Both the position numbers and the translations under genes were made by a program. Source: an uncultured Roseburia sp. (GTDB taxonomy: Bacteria; Bacillota; Clostridia; Lachnospirales; Lachnospiraceae). Taken from it: DNA of 64,000 nucleotides. Shown here one piece after another: positions 31,968 to 40,806 of the stretch. The notes beneath the pieces are model-generated. The model ran no database searches and was not told the DNA's origin. It saw only the letters and a program-made list of their open reading frames with translations. Position 1 is the stretch's first letter, and each line of letters begins with the position of its first letter. Location: NCBI GenBank assembly GCA_910584215.1, contig CAJTYI010000002.1, forward strand, positions 1 to 64,000, in the 5' to 3' direction.

Positions 31968-32134
31968 TTTATTTTCTTAACCCCTGTATTGATGGTTTTG
32001 AAAATCGTATTAACGACGCCTTGTATCTTGTCTTGAAACAAAGCTACCAGCCCGATCAATACAACCACAATCAAGATCAGCTCCACGACACCAACACCAT
32101 CCTCTTCTTTTAAAAACTCCATAAATCCACGCAT
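31964..32134 (-). CDS. Flp-type major pilin
   Basis: A 56-residue protein, MRGFMEFLKEEDGVGVVEL followed by a hydrophobic helix (ILIVVVLIGLVALF) and a short amphipathic end (IFKTINTGVKKIK). The G-V-G-V-V-E-L junction with its Glu is where the A24 prepilin peptidase would act. GAGGAGG lies seven bases before the ATG. It is in the expected place between tadC and the TadG-like gene. Flp subunits build the pilus fibre. Confidence 0.85.
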   Translation of the reverse strand: MRGFMEFLKEEDGVGVVELILIVVVLIGLVALFQDKIQGVVNTIFKTINTGVKKIK

Positions 32135-32205
32135 AATAATAACCTCCTCTTTTCATATACAATCCATAATTGATAGGTAAAAAATTGTTGCTGCTAGTCT
32201 TTCCC

Positions 32206-33483
32206 TCACATTTGAAAAGACAGCAGCGCAGGCACCAATAATATCGTCATCATCACCAATAACAGCGCCATCATCGGAAACAACATTTTTGTCCCCGCTT
32301 CCTCCCCATACTTTTTCGCTAGACTCCTGCGCTCTTCAAACGCGGCTTCCGCCTCCTGCAACAGCAGCTCCATTAACCTGTGATTTCCTTTTTTCATATT
32401 CTGCGCCAGAATATTGCCCAGTCTCCGATAACGCTGCAAACCGCACCGTTCTCCAAAGTGCTGGTATGCTTTCAGTTCGCCGGCTCCGCTTTGTATCTCA
32501 TGCACAGTCAGACACATCTCCTCATAAGCTGGCAGAATTTCTCTGTGCCCTTTCATTTTTCCTTTCGCATAGGAAGAAACAATACGTTCCCATGCGCCGG
32601 ACAAAGACATGCCCGCCCCCAAAAGCAGCGCTAATTTGCTCACAATATCAGGATATTCCAATAAGAGCTCCTTTTCTCTCTTTTTTTTCTTTTCCCGCTG
32701 CCTGTTCTGCTCTGCGGCAGGCAGCAAAAGTGCCACAATTACGCCGAACAATACTATTTTTTCAGGCATAAAATTATTTGGAACGGAAAAAGTTACCGGT
32801 ATTTCCATGATTTTCTCTGGCAATGTCAAATATTGTGTCCCCCGCCGTTCTCCTTCTCGGTTTATCACTTGTATAAGCGTCTCGGCAAACAGCTCGCTCC
32901 GGCTCAATTTCTTCGGATAGACTCGAATTGGAAAACGATAGATGCTCTGACTGTCCCCGCAAGTGAGTGTGACTGAAGCCTCGGTCACTATTCCTTCCTC
33001 AGGCATCATCTGCATGACAATGTTTCCACGATAGTCAATCACTTCATCCTTAAACTTCCACTCCGCCTCTACTAGCCCGCTCTGATAACTGCTGCGCAAT
33101 ACAACTGAGCGATCGATCTTGTCAACAGACTCATTTTCACCGGGAAATTCCACTGTAATCTCCTCTTTGGCTGCCGCAAGATACTGTTGCTCCTGGGCAG
33201 CCGTCAACCGCTGTTCTGGGACAGTCAAGACCAGTTCTGCCCTTTCTTTACCCGTCCTCGCCACGATACGCTGCTCATAATCGCCCTCTCCGACCGGATT
33301 TCGCGCAAGGCGTATCCCTTCCGTCAAGACAGGCGCTTGCCACGCGCCAATCGCACTAAGAAGTCCAAACACACTGGCTGCCAAAACTAAGAGCAATGAC
33401 TTTTTTAAAATAGGAGACAACCGTTTTCGCCAAACGAGCAGCAAAAGCACAACAAATAAAATGAGTACAGTACACAAAATCAT
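32206..33483 (-). CDS. tadC: TadC-like inner-membrane platform protein with extra N-terminal domain
   Basis: 425 residues. Two N-terminal membrane segments (about 1-50) flank an outside domain (about 60-230), which is not part of the usual TadC. After another membrane helix the C-terminal part is a type II secretion F domain (EYPDIVSKLALLLGAGMSLSGAWERI, MLFPMMALLLVMMTILLVPALLSF). With TadB it forms the membrane platform on which the ATPase acts. AGGAGG precedes the start. Confidence 0.8.
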   Translation of the reverse strand: MILCTVLILFVVLLLLVWRKRLSPILKKSLLLVLAASVFGLLSAIGAWQAPVLTEGIRLARNPVGEGDYEQRIVARTGKERAELVLTVPEQRLTAAQEQQYLAAAKEEITVEFPGENESVDKIDRSVVLRSSYQSGLVEAEWKFKDEVIDYRGNIVMQMMPEEGIVTEASVTLTCGDSQSIYRFPIRVYPKKLSRSELFAETLIQVINREGERRGTQYLTLPEKIMEIPVTFSVPNNFMPEKIVLFGVIVALLLPAAEQNRQREKKKKREKELLLEYPDIVSKLALLLGAGMSLSGAWERIVSSYAKGKMKGHREILPAYEEMCLTVHEIQSGAGELKAYQHFGERCGLQRYRRLGNILAQNMKKGNHRLMELLLQEAEAAFEERRSLAKKYGEEAGTKMLFPMMALLLVMMTILLVPALLSFQM

Positions 33484-33570
33484 TCGACACCACTCCTCCT
33501 TTCTACTTTTGCGGCAATGCGATAAGCAATTCGCGCAGGCAATTCCGCATCAACCATCAACCATCTACGA

Positions 33571-34308
33571 TTATACTTTTATGTTCATCACTTTCCCAGA
33601 CCACCAGACAGCCGCCGCATAAACCGCCAGCGCTGCCGTCATCAGTAACACTCCAGAAAGGTTCCCATACAACGGTTCTAAAAATCCCCTAGAGGTAAAA
33701 TTGATGTAGGCCAGCAAAAGCAGTGGCATTATATACATAATCTTACTCTCAAACTTTTTTCCGGCTATGGCTGTCTGAATCTCCTGTTCAACTTCTATTT
33801 TTGCACCTAAACGCTGTACAGTGGTCCGTATAATCGCTACAAAATCACCGCCACTGCGCTTGGCAAACGAAAATATTTCCGCAAAACTCTCAATATCTTC
33901 GCATCCGCTGCGAAGCGCAAAGCCAGTCAACGCTTCTTCCAACGGCTGATTCATGCTGACTAAGCTGTTGATTTGTATAAATTCCTTGACAATCGGCTGC
34001 TGCTTGCCATAGAGCATCATAAGATCATGCTCCGCCTCCTTCCAGGCATTTTCCATAGAATATCCCGCCAAAAGTGCAGCCGCCACTGCCATCATTCCCT
34101 CTTTGAAGCCAGATAACAGCAAATTTCTTTGTCTTGCTCCACGATAATTCTTATAAACCCTCAAAACATATCCGTACACGAATGGCAGCAGCAATAGCCC
34201 TAAAATGCTGCGGTAAAACAGCCAGGCGACTGCCAGGGCAAATGCAGCGGCAACCCCAACGCACCATACATAATCCGCTATCTTACATTTGTATTTCCTG
34301 TAATCCAT
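33571..34308 (-). CDS. tadB: TadB-like inner-membrane platform protein
   Basis: About 245 residues with two N-terminal and two C-terminal membrane segments and the type II secretion F domain between them (LLSGFKEGMMAVAAALLAGYSMENAWKEAE, IFSFAKRSGGDFVAII). The ATG at 34308 has GGAGG seven bases upstream; a GTG six bases before it overlaps that site. A tandem repeat array lies between it and tadA. Confidence 0.83.
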   Translation of the reverse strand: MDYRKYKCKIADYVWCVGVAAAFALAVAWLFYRSILGLLLLPFVYGYVLRVYKNYRGARQRNLLLSGFKEGMMAVAAALLAGYSMENAWKEAEHDLMMLYGKQQPIVKEFIQINSLVSMNQPLEEALTGFALRSGCEDIESFAEIFSFAKRSGGDFVAIIRTTVQRLGAKIEVEQEIQTAIAGKKFESKIMYIMPLLLLAYINFTSRGFLEPLYGNLSGVLLMTAALAVYAAAVWWSGKVMNIKV

Positions 34309-34323
34309 CCCCACACCTCCGAA

Positions 34324-34519
34324 TTCTGACTACACAAAATCAATTGTATTCTGTCTACTCTGAATATCCCGCGTTCTGTCTACACAAAATCAATTGTGTT
34401 CTGTCTACGTCGGATATCCCGCGTTCTGTCTAAACAAAATCAATTGTGTTCTGTCTACATCGGATATCCCGCGTTCTATCTACACAAGATCGTATTCTGT
34501 CTACTCTGGATATCCCGCG
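34324..34519. repeat. Four-copy 50-bp tandem repeat at the end of tadA
   Basis: Units at 34324-34373, 34374-34423, 34424-34473 (50 bp each) and 34474-34519 (46 bp, four bases lost). Each holds two copies of TTCTGTCTAC and one ATATCCCGCG. The last six codons and stop of tadA lie in the fourth unit, so the array looks like a duplication of the tadA 3' end. It fills the tadA-tadB gap. Confidence 0.9.
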
Positions 34520-35718
34520 TTCCGCCACTTATCTGTATGCTGCAGACGTCCGACTTTCTGCAGCTCTCCACATACGTTCCCGTGATCAATCCCCGTCTGT
34601 ACAAAACGAAATATTTCATTGAGTACCACCTCCCCCTCAAACACGCCTGTCACCTCTGTGATGCTTAACACCCTGCGGCTTTTATCGCGCAGCCTGCCCA
34701 GATGGACCAAAATATCGATGCCCGACGCAATCTGACTTCGGACGGCAGCGAGCGGTAAATCCATTCCCATCAACACCATCGTCTCCAGACGACTTAGCAT
34801 ATCGCGGCAAGAATTTGCATGGCCGGTGGAAAGACTGCCGTCATGACCGGTATTCATAGCCTGCAAGACATCCAATGCCTCTGCGCCGCGACATTCGCCA
34901 ACAATAATCCGTTCCGGCCTCATTCGGAGCGCTGCTTTAATCAGATCGCGTATCGTAATCGGCGCCACACCCTCGGTGTTTGAATTCCTCGTCTCCAAGC
35001 GAACTAGATTTGGTTTTTCCACCAGCTGCAATTCAGCCGCATCTTCAATAGTTATGATGCGTTCCTCCCCCGGTATAAATTGAGACAGGGCGTTGAGAAA
35101 TGTTGTCTTTCCTGAGCCTGTCCCGCCTGATACAAAAATGTTATATCCCGCTCCAACTAACAGGGAGAGCATTTTAGCGGCATCGGCCGAAATAGAACCG
35201 CACCGGACTAAAGATTCCATCAAAATCGGATTTTTCGGAAATTTTCGGATTGAAATGGCCGAACCATCCAGCGACACCGGTTCCAATACAATATTGACGC
35301 GGGAGCCGTCCGACAATCTCACATCGACGATGGGGGACGCCTCATTGACCATGCGATTGCTGCTCGCCACGATCTGCTGTATCACGTCGTTCAGCTTCTC
35401 CTTTGAGGAAAACTGCCGTTTGTCCCGGTGCATCTTTCCGCCCTTTTCATAAAAGATACGGGATGCGCCATTGACCATAATTTCCGTTATCTCGTCATCC
35501 TCCAACAGCTCCTGAATCACATCCAGTTTGCGCAGGGCGTTAAACAGCGCCTTTTCCAGGCTTTCCCGCTCATTTAATCCAAGCATTTTCTGCCTGGCAT
35601 ATACAGCGGTCTTTTCCTCCACCATGCGATATACATCCTCATCTACAAGCTCCTGATTGAGATCTATTTCTTCCAAAATCTGTGCCTGCAGTTCTCTCAC
35701 TGTCTTGGACTGTTCCAC
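34501..35718 (-). CDS. tadA: TadA/CpaF secretion ATPase
   Basis: The hexameric motor of the Tad pilus. 405 residues. Walker A is FVSGGTGSGKTTFLNAL, the Asp box IITIEDAAELQL, Walker B RPERIIVGECRGAEALD and the His box GHDGSLSTGHANS. The N-terminal CpaF domain is present. The start is a GTG at 35718 with GGGGG upstream, and the gene overlaps the tadZ end by 22 bases. Its 3' end merges into the tandem repeats. Confidence 0.93.
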   Translation of the reverse strand: MEQSKTVRELQAQILEEIDLNQELVDEDVYRMVEEKTAVYARQKMLGLNERESLEKALFNALRKLDVIQELLEDDEITEIMVNGASRIFYEKGGKMHRDKRQFSSKEKLNDVIQQIVASSNRMVNEASPIVDVRLSDGSRVNIVLEPVSLDGSAISIRKFPKNPILMESLVRCGSISADAAKMLSLLVGAGYNIFVSGGTGSGKTTFLNALSQFIPGEERIITIEDAAELQLVEKPNLVRLETRNSNTEGVAPITIRDLIKAALRMRPERIIVGECRGAEALDVLQAMNTGHDGSLSTGHANSCRDMLSRLETMVLMGMDLPLAAVRSQIASGIDILVHLGRLRDKSRRVLSITEVTGVFEGEVVLNEIFRFVQTGIDHGNVCGELQKVGRLQHTDKWRNAGYPE

Positions 35719-36752
35719 TCTTTGCCCCCTTCCAGATAGCTGCGCACATAATCGCCAAAATCACTATAATTTAGCTGACGCAGCACATCCATACCACCTT
35801 GGATGCCCTTCGCGCTGTAGGGAAGATTCACAAAACAGAGTTGTTGTCCGAACCGTTCTCCTACCGTCTCCTCGAGATATTTCATAAAATGATTTTTCCT
35901 ACACTCATAGTAAAATCCCTGGCGCATTGGGCAATACACTACACTGCAAAGCTTAAGCATCTCCGAAAACTTTGCCAAACCGTCGCCAAAATCAAGTAAC
36001 AGCATCTCAAAATCGGTATTTTGCACGATAAACGCTATGACTGCTGTCAAATCCTCCATCGTCATTTCTCTCAGGTTGGCCGGATTATAAAACGGAGCAA
36101 TATAGGAAATACCTTCGCTTTGATATACACATTGATAAAAGGTCTCCGGCTTTAGACGGCCTTTTCGCAGCTTTATCAGCAGATCTCCCAGATCGCGCTC
36201 TCCCTCAAGGTCAAACAATTCCACAAAACCGGAACATGCGATGAGATTTATATAGAGCACTTTCCTTCCCGCCGCTGCCTGCTGCCTTGCCAATACCATA
36301 GAAAACGGCATTTGCATCTCATGCCCGCAGGGAGAATAGACACCAATCACTTCCGTGTGCAAAAGTTTGTATTCGTTCCCATCCCGTAATATACTTTTTT
36401 GTGACAAAGCAATTATTTCGTGCAGTATTGTCTCCATACTCTGATAGCGAAAGACGCACGGCATCTTTTCGCACCCATCCTGATAATTGCCTGCCTCACC
36501 TACCTGTGAACACGCTTCCGCCAGATAAAGAACGGGAAACCGGCGTTCCCAGAGCGCCTTAGCCAGCGTGAGAAAGCCGCTGCCGACTAAAACGAGATCA
36601 AACTGGCAATGCATCGCGCCTTCCACGAAATGCTTTACATCCGAAAATACATGAACCGCGATCTCCTCGGCCTTATGCTCCATCAGATAGGTCACAAAGC
36701 GTTCCTGATATTCCTCCTCCTCTTCGCAAAAGGCAATCGTAATTTTATGCAA
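35697..36752 (-). CDS. tadZ: TadZ/CpaE-like protein with degenerate P-loop
   Basis: 351 residues. The N-terminal 120 residues resemble a receiver fold (CEEEEEYQERF, FDLVLVGSGF), and the rest is a MinD/ParA-like fold. The nucleotide loop reads GVYSPCGHEMQMPFSMVLA, without the usual GKT/GKS, so ATP binding is doubtful. TadZ proteins place the pilus machine in the cell. The gene overlaps both neighbours (22 bases with tadA, 8 with the peptidase gene). Confidence 0.78.
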   Translation of the reverse strand: MHKITIAFCEEEEEYQERFVTYLMEHKAEEIAVHVFSDVKHFVEGAMHCQFDLVLVGSGFLTLAKALWERRFPVLYLAEACSQVGEAGNYQDGCEKMPCVFRYQSMETILHEIIALSQKSILRDGNEYKLLHTEVIGVYSPCGHEMQMPFSMVLARQQAAAGRKVLYINLIACSGFVELFDLEGERDLGDLLIKLRKGRLKPETFYQCVYQSEGISYIAPFYNPANLREMTMEDLTAVIAFIVQNTDFEMLLLDFGDGLAKFSEMLKLCSVVYCPMRQGFYYECRKNHFMKYLEETVGERFGQQLCFVNLPYSAKGIQGGMDVLRQLNYSDFGDYVRSYLEGGKEWNSPRQ

Positions 36753-37188
36753 TTGTACACCTCCAGATTGTGATAAGATAACTTGTCAAAATAAAAATTG
36801 AGAAATGTATCTGAGTTTTTGCTTTCCAGTCATAGGTTCCCTTACATTTTCGATACAGAATCTTACATACGCCCGCGGCTGCGGCTGCAATAAGCGCAGT
36901 CAAAATTAATCCCATAATCTGGCGCAACGAAAAATAACAGGCAGTAACGGAAAACAATTTGATATCACCCGCGCCCAACACGCGCAGCTGAAATAAAAGA
37001 TATAATAAGATAACCGGTATAGAAATATTTACGAGACCGTAAATCAGTCCTGCGGCTCCTTCCCACACGTAACGGCAGACAAGTCCGCACAATAATCCGA
37101 AAGCAATCAGCCGGTTACTGATTCGATACTCCCGGAAATCCTCAATCACTGCCGCCAGCAGTACGGGCAGCGCTATGAGGCATCTCAT
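36745..37188 (-). CDS. Prepilin peptidase TadV/CpaA (A24 family)
   Basis: 147 residues with about five membrane segments. The catalytic aspartates are in AVIEDFREYRISN and VLGAGDIKLFSV, the standard A24 pair. It is the first gene of the Tad operon. A good promoter lies 41 bases upstream at 37229-37257. It should process Flp and the TadE-like pilins; a second, shorter-motif peptidase at 29143 may share the work. Confidence 0.87.
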   Translation of the reverse strand: MRCLIALPVLLAAVIEDFREYRISNRLIAFGLLCGLVCRYVWEGAAGLIYGLVNISIPVILLYLLFQLRVLGAGDIKLFSVTACYFSLRQIMGLILTALIAAAAAGVCKILYRKCKGTYDWKAKTQIHFSIFILTSYLITIWRCTIA

Positions 37189-37228
37189 TCCCCCAATTCA
37201 TCACCTCTTTCATTAGTTTGTGAATTGG

Positions 37229-37257
37229 ATTATAGCAACTGTATGATCTTTTGTCCA
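37229..37257 (-). promoter_or_regulatory. Promoter of the Tad pilus operon
   Basis: On the minus strand TGGACA (37252-37257) and TATAAT (37229-37234) are 17 bases apart, about 40 bases before the first gene. No other strong promoter was noticed within the locus. Confidence 0.75.
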
Positions 37258-37293
37258 TTGCTTTCACAATATTCGTGTTTTTTTGTCACATTA

Positions 37294-37539
37294 TCACAAA
37301 AATTTGCAGGCACTAACCGCATACAATAGCAAAACACCGCCAAAACCAAGGCCTCCGGTTGTCAAAAGGCTTACCATATTCCATCCCACAAAAAGATCAA
37401 TCTGCCGCTTGGCCAAAAACTGATTGATGTAATAAATACTCCCCATGCCAAGCACCATGCGCAGTATGACCCAAAATAACATATTCCATAACCTGCGCGT
37501 CAGCTCTTCGCGCGTAAAACTCCCCCAAAAATCTCTCAT
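37294..37539 (-). CDS. bofA: BofA-like pro-sigma-K processing inhibitor
   Basis: 81 residues with two membrane helices (about 18-40 and 55-78) and the end FVGWNMVSLLTTGGLGFGGVLLLYAV, which fits the BofA family. In Bacillus BofA holds SpoIVFB inactive until late sporulation. The opposite-strand gene next to it is a DUF2508 (YaaL-like) gene, and yaaL-bofA are neighbours in Bacillus as well, which supports the call. Confidence 0.75.
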   Translation of the reverse strand: MRDFWGSFTREELTRRLWNMLFWVILRMVLGMGSIYYINQFLAKRQIDLFVGWNMVSLLTTGGLGFGGVLLLYAVSACKFL

Positions 37540-37800
37540 AAGATAACCACGCCTTTCTTAAACCTGAAATTTTTGCACTGTTCTCTTAAAAAATAACCAT
37601 TGTAACTGTTATGATATCTTTATTCATACCTTCCACTGTTTATGACAAAATACTATTTTGAGGCCATGCTGCATAGCAGAACAAAATACCCGTTCGTTTC
37701 CGGAAAATGACACCTCATTCGATTCACACTTTTTCCCTAAATTTGAATAGAATGGAAACTGCCTGACTATACTTATAAGAGAAGAGGAGGAGCTTTGCAT

Positions 37801-38028
37801 ATGCGTCTATTTAAATCAGCCCCACCAAGAGATGAACATTACACTTTACTTATGAAAGATCTCCACCAGACCACCGTTGCCCTGCAGGATGCCTACAGCA
37901 ACCTCTCGAATGCCGTAGACCCGGATCTGATCGACTGTTATATCTACCAGCTCAACTCTGTACAAATGCGCTACAAATTTCTGTTAGCATCATTAAAATC
38001 CTATAAAGCAGATATGCCGGTGACATAG
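37801..38028 (+). CDS. DUF2508 (YaaL-like) small protein
   Basis: 75 residues, helical: DEHYTLLMKDLHQTTVALQ and DLIDCYIYQLNSVQMRYKFLLASLK. Function unknown in the family. The ATG at 37801 has GAGGAGG upstream; a TTG six bases earlier is also possible. It is divergent from bofA. The 261-base gap between them is AT-rich and contains both ribosome sites and presumably both promoters. Confidence 0.7.
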   Translation: MRLFKSAPPRDEHYTLLMKDLHQTTVALQDAYSNLSNAVDPDLIDCYIYQLNSVQMRYKFLLASLKSYKADMPVT

Positions 38029-38062
38029 GCGTCTGTCACCTGAAATCGAGTAGAAAAGGACC

Positions 38063-38099
38063 AAAAAAGAGGATTCCTATGCAAGGAATCCCCTTTTTT
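38063..38099. terminator. Bidirectional terminator between the DUF2508 and fliS genes
   Basis: AAAAAAG-A-GGATTCCT and AGGAATCC-C-CTTTTTT form a long stem with a small loop. T runs lie on both strands, and the convergent genes end on either side; the fliS stop is inside the stem. Confidence 0.85.
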
Positions 38100-38556
38100 G
38101 GCTGTTGATATCCTGATATGTCTCTGTCACATCGTTCCTGCCATAAGTATAACCTGCAAAAACCTGCTCCGCATTTTGCATCAGCGGCTGGGAATGATCT
38201 GACTTCGCTACCTCTACAAAGCTGGCATAAAGCTTACGCATAAGGCGCACCGCCTCACCGGCGCTGTTGAACTGGCGCTTATAGATCGCCATCGCAATCC
38301 CTTCTCTGCAATACACATAGATCCGGTAAAGATCTTTTGCCATATCCTGTGAAAAATCAAGGGCGCCAATCAGCTCATTTACGGCGCGCTCCCCGCCGCG
38401 AAGCGCGCTCTTGTAGCTTTCCCAGTCCTCCGCGGCGCAGGCAGCTTCCGCCTCCTCCAAATATGCAAAGAAAATATCATACACTACGACTACAAGTCCA
38501 CTGCGGTTGCACTGGCTGACTCGTCTGGTAAATTCCGAAATTTTTTCTTTCCTCAA
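38077..38556 (-). CDS. fliS: FliS-like flagellin chaperone
   Basis: 159 residues, all helical, in the FliS fold (LVVVVYDIFFAYLEEAEAAC, SQDMAKDLYRIYVYCREGI). FliS holds flagellin unfolded for export. The start is TTG at 38556, with AAGGAGG six bases upstream and no competing ATG. It lies 84 bases after the flagellin gene on the same strand. It is longer than the usual 125-135 residues, with an extended tail (YGRNDVTETYQDINSQK). Confidence 0.78.
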   Translation of the reverse strand: MRKEKISEFTRRVSQCNRSGLVVVVYDIFFAYLEEAEAACAAEDWESYKSALRGGERAVNELIGALDFSQDMAKDLYRIYVYCREGIAMAIYKRQFNSAGEAVRLMRKLYASFVEVAKSDHSQPLMQNAEQVFAGYTYGRNDVTETYQDINSQKRGFLA

Positions 38557-38640
38557 AAAAATCCTCCTTAAAGCCGGTTCCTACAAGATTGACCCAGGCA
38601 CTCCAACGTCCCGCGCAAATCACTGCGATTTACAAGTAGT

Positions 38641-40161
38641 TTACTGCATAATCTGCAACACCTGCTGCGGCAGATCGTTCGCCTGCGTAAGCACAGAAAT
38701 CGCCGCCTGATTGAGCACATTCTGCTGTGTATAGTTTGTCATTTCCTCCGCCATATCAGCGTCTGTCAGACGCGAAATGGCACTCGTCATATTCTCCTCA
38801 AAAGTGTCAAGACTGGCAACCGAATGTTCCAAACGGTTCTGATAAGCCCCAAGGCTCGAACGAACGGCGGATAGCTGGCTGACCGCTTTGTCAATCGTGG
38901 CAATCGCTCTGTCCGCACCGGTAACAGTCGTTACATCAACCCCATCCACATAGAGACTCTTCGAGGAAACCTCGGGAATCCGCACAGACATATTCTGGTC
39001 TTTATTTGCGCCGATATGAATAATCATCGGTCCAATTTCCGTCACCTCAAACTCCAGCTCACCGTTGAACACAACCCCGGTGGGCGTTCCGTATGCATCA
39101 GTCTCAGGAGCGCCGTTTTCGTATCCCGCATCTACGACAAAGGACATGGAAAAACCGTCCACGTCGGATACTGTAATCTTATTTCCATCGTATGATACCG
39201 TCGCCGTGTTGCTAAATCCTTCCCATGTATAATTGTTACTACCAGCCGGATTAGCTGCCAGAACCGGATTCTCGCCGGTCGGGCTTAAGATCGTATCGCC
39301 CACTTTCTGTCCGTACACATAGATATCTCCCTGTTTATGAACATCATAATCGCCGGATGGACCAAAACCGAGCTTCGTTGCAAGTTCCTGACTGTCAAAC
39401 GTAAACTTCGTGACGCCGTTTTTTCCATAGGCATCGGAAATGAATGTAATACTTCCATCGTTTTCGTCCCTCTTAGCCAAAGTTTCTCCGACCTGCGCAC
39501 CGTCTCTAATTTTTTCATAGACCTGGTCGTATGTGTCTGTGGCTTCGATTGATATCTTAGATCCGTTGACGGTAAAGACTCCCTTGATTCCGATCTCTGC
39601 ATTGCCTCTAAAGTCGACTCCGCTCGTCGAAGACTCCGCCTGTGTCGCTGCTTTCTCAATGGTGAGTTTATAGTTCCCTGGCTTTACATGATCAGAAATA
39701 TTAACGCGTTCTGCATGATCGGTAAAAACCTTTGTGTCAAGCGAACCGTCAAGCAGCGGTTTCGTATTGTACTCCGTATCCGTTGAAATGCGGTCCAACT
39801 CGTCCTTTAAGGAGTCAATCTCTGCCTGAATCGCCTGCTTATCTTCCAGTGACATTACCGCATCGTTGGCCGCCTGCACGGCAAGCTCGCGCATACGCGA
39901 TAAGATACTGGTGCTCTCGTTTAGGGCGCCGTCCGCAATCTGAATTACGGAAATACCGTCTGAAGCGTTTCTCGAAGCGCGGTCTAACCCGTCGATCTGC
40001 GCCTGCATCTTATTGGAAATGGCAATTCCTGCCGGCGCATCTTTCGCATGATTGATTTTCAAACCTGAGGAAAGACGCTCCATGGATTTTTTCAGATTCC
40101 CCTCGATGTTGAGCAAATTGTTATTGGCAATTGCTGCTGATAAATTGTAATTGATTTTCAT
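38641..40161 (-). CDS. fliC: Flagellin
   Basis: The flagellar filament subunit, 506 residues. The conserved N-terminal D0/D1 region (NLLNIEGNLKKSMERLSSGLKIN, DAPAGIAISNKM) and C-terminal D1/D0 region (SLGAYQNRLEHSVASLDTFEEN, QAAISVLTQANDLPQQVLQ) are complete. The middle, about 150-400, is a variable surface domain. AAAGGAG precedes the start. A sigma-28-type -10 box lies upstream. Confidence 0.96.
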   Translation of the reverse strand: MKINYNLSAAIANNNLLNIEGNLKKSMERLSSGLKINHAKDAPAGIAISNKMQAQIDGLDRASRNASDGISVIQIADGALNESTSILSRMRELAVQAANDAVMSLEDKQAIQAEIDSLKDELDRISTDTEYNTKPLLDGSLDTKVFTDHAERVNISDHVKPGNYKLTIEKAATQAESSTSGVDFRGNAEIGIKGVFTVNGSKISIEATDTYDQVYEKIRDGAQVGETLAKRDENDGSITFISDAYGKNGVTKFTFDSQELATKLGFGPSGDYDVHKQGDIYVYGQKVGDTILSPTGENPVLAANPAGSNNYTWEGFSNTATVSYDGNKITVSDVDGFSMSFVVDAGYENGAPETDAYGTPTGVVFNGELEFEVTEIGPMIIHIGANKDQNMSVRIPEVSSKSLYVDGVDVTTVTGADRAIATIDKAVSQLSAVRSSLGAYQNRLEHSVASLDTFEENMTSAISRLTDADMAEEMTNYTQQNVLNQAAISVLTQANDLPQQVLQIMQ

Positions 40162-40237
40162 ATGTTATGCTCCTTTAACTCTCTATTGCGCATCCATGCC
40201 CTCTTCCCTGTGACATTCCTTGTCTTCACTGGTTACT

Positions 40238-40266
40238 ATATCGGTCATTTTGTCATTTCCCTAAAG
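40238..40266 (-). promoter_or_regulatory. Sigma-28 (SigD)-type promoter of flagellin
   Basis: On the minus strand ACCGATAT (40238-40245) matches the sigma-28 -10 box GCCGATAT at 7 of 8 bases. Fifteen bases upstream is TTTAG, a poor match to the TAAA -35 box. The leader to the start codon is about 70 bases. Confidence 0.65.
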
Positions 40267-40333
40267 TTTTTTTCAAAAGTTCTAAAAAGTTCCCGATCGT
40301 AAATTCCTGCCAAATCGTATTCTATAAAATCAT

Positions 40334-40362
40334 TTGCATTTTGCCCGTACTTGTATTATAAT
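40334..40362 (+). promoter_or_regulatory. Sigma-A promoter of the DUF1858 gene
   Basis: TTGCAT (40334-40339) and TATAAT (40357-40362) are 17 bases apart. With the flagellin promoter this accounts for most of the 326-base divergent gap. Confidence 0.65.
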
Positions 40363-40487
40363 CAATACGTTCTTGGACATACTATTTTTGTGCCAGCGGA
40401 CAAACTCAGTTGTCACAATTGCCAACTTAAAAAAATTCTTCTTACAGAATGCACCATGTTTTGTAAGATTCAAAGGAGGACAAACAA

Positions 40488-40709
40488 ATGGCTCAGGTAT
40501 CAAAACAGACCATGATTGGAGAATTACTTCAGATTGACCAGGATGTAGCGCCTATTCTTTTAAATATCGGTATGCATTGTCTCGGATGCCCTTCTTCCCA
40601 GATGGAGACCATCGAGGAAGCGGCTATGGTACATGGCATCGACCCAGACGCACTGGTTTCACAGATCAATGACTTTCTTGCAGGAAACAGCGCTGCTGTG
40701 AATGCTTAA
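40488..40709 (+). CDS. DUF1858 domain protein
   Basis: 73 residues, matching the DUF1858 helical domain: TMIGELLQIDQDVAPILLNIGMHCLGCPSSQMETIEEAAMVHGID. The paired cysteines in MHCLGCPSS are conserved in the family and suggest redox or metal binding. It resembles the N-terminus of ScdA/RIC iron-sulfur repair proteins, here as a free-standing protein. AAAGGAGG precedes the start. Confidence 0.88.
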   Translation: MAQVSKQTMIGELLQIDQDVAPILLNIGMHCLGCPSSQMETIEEAAMVHGIDPDALVSQINDFLAGNSAAVNA

Positions 40710-40744
40710 AAGTGAATGGAGCAGTCTTTCCCTGCCCGTTAATG

Positions 40745-40798
40745 AAAAAAAAGCGGAGACCTTACACAATGCATGTGACTGGTCTCCGCTTTACTTTT
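40745..40798. terminator. Bidirectional terminator between the DUF1858 and mecA genes
   Basis: AAAGCGGAGACC (40750-40761) and GGTCTCCGCTTT (40781-40792) form a 12-bp stem with A- and T-rich flanks on both sides, between two convergent genes. Confidence 0.85.
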
Positions 40799-40806
40799 GA
40801 CCTCTC

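Noticed and set aside
34324..34519. CRISPR array
   Set aside because: The 50-bp units are directly joined with no unique spacers, and no cas gene is near.
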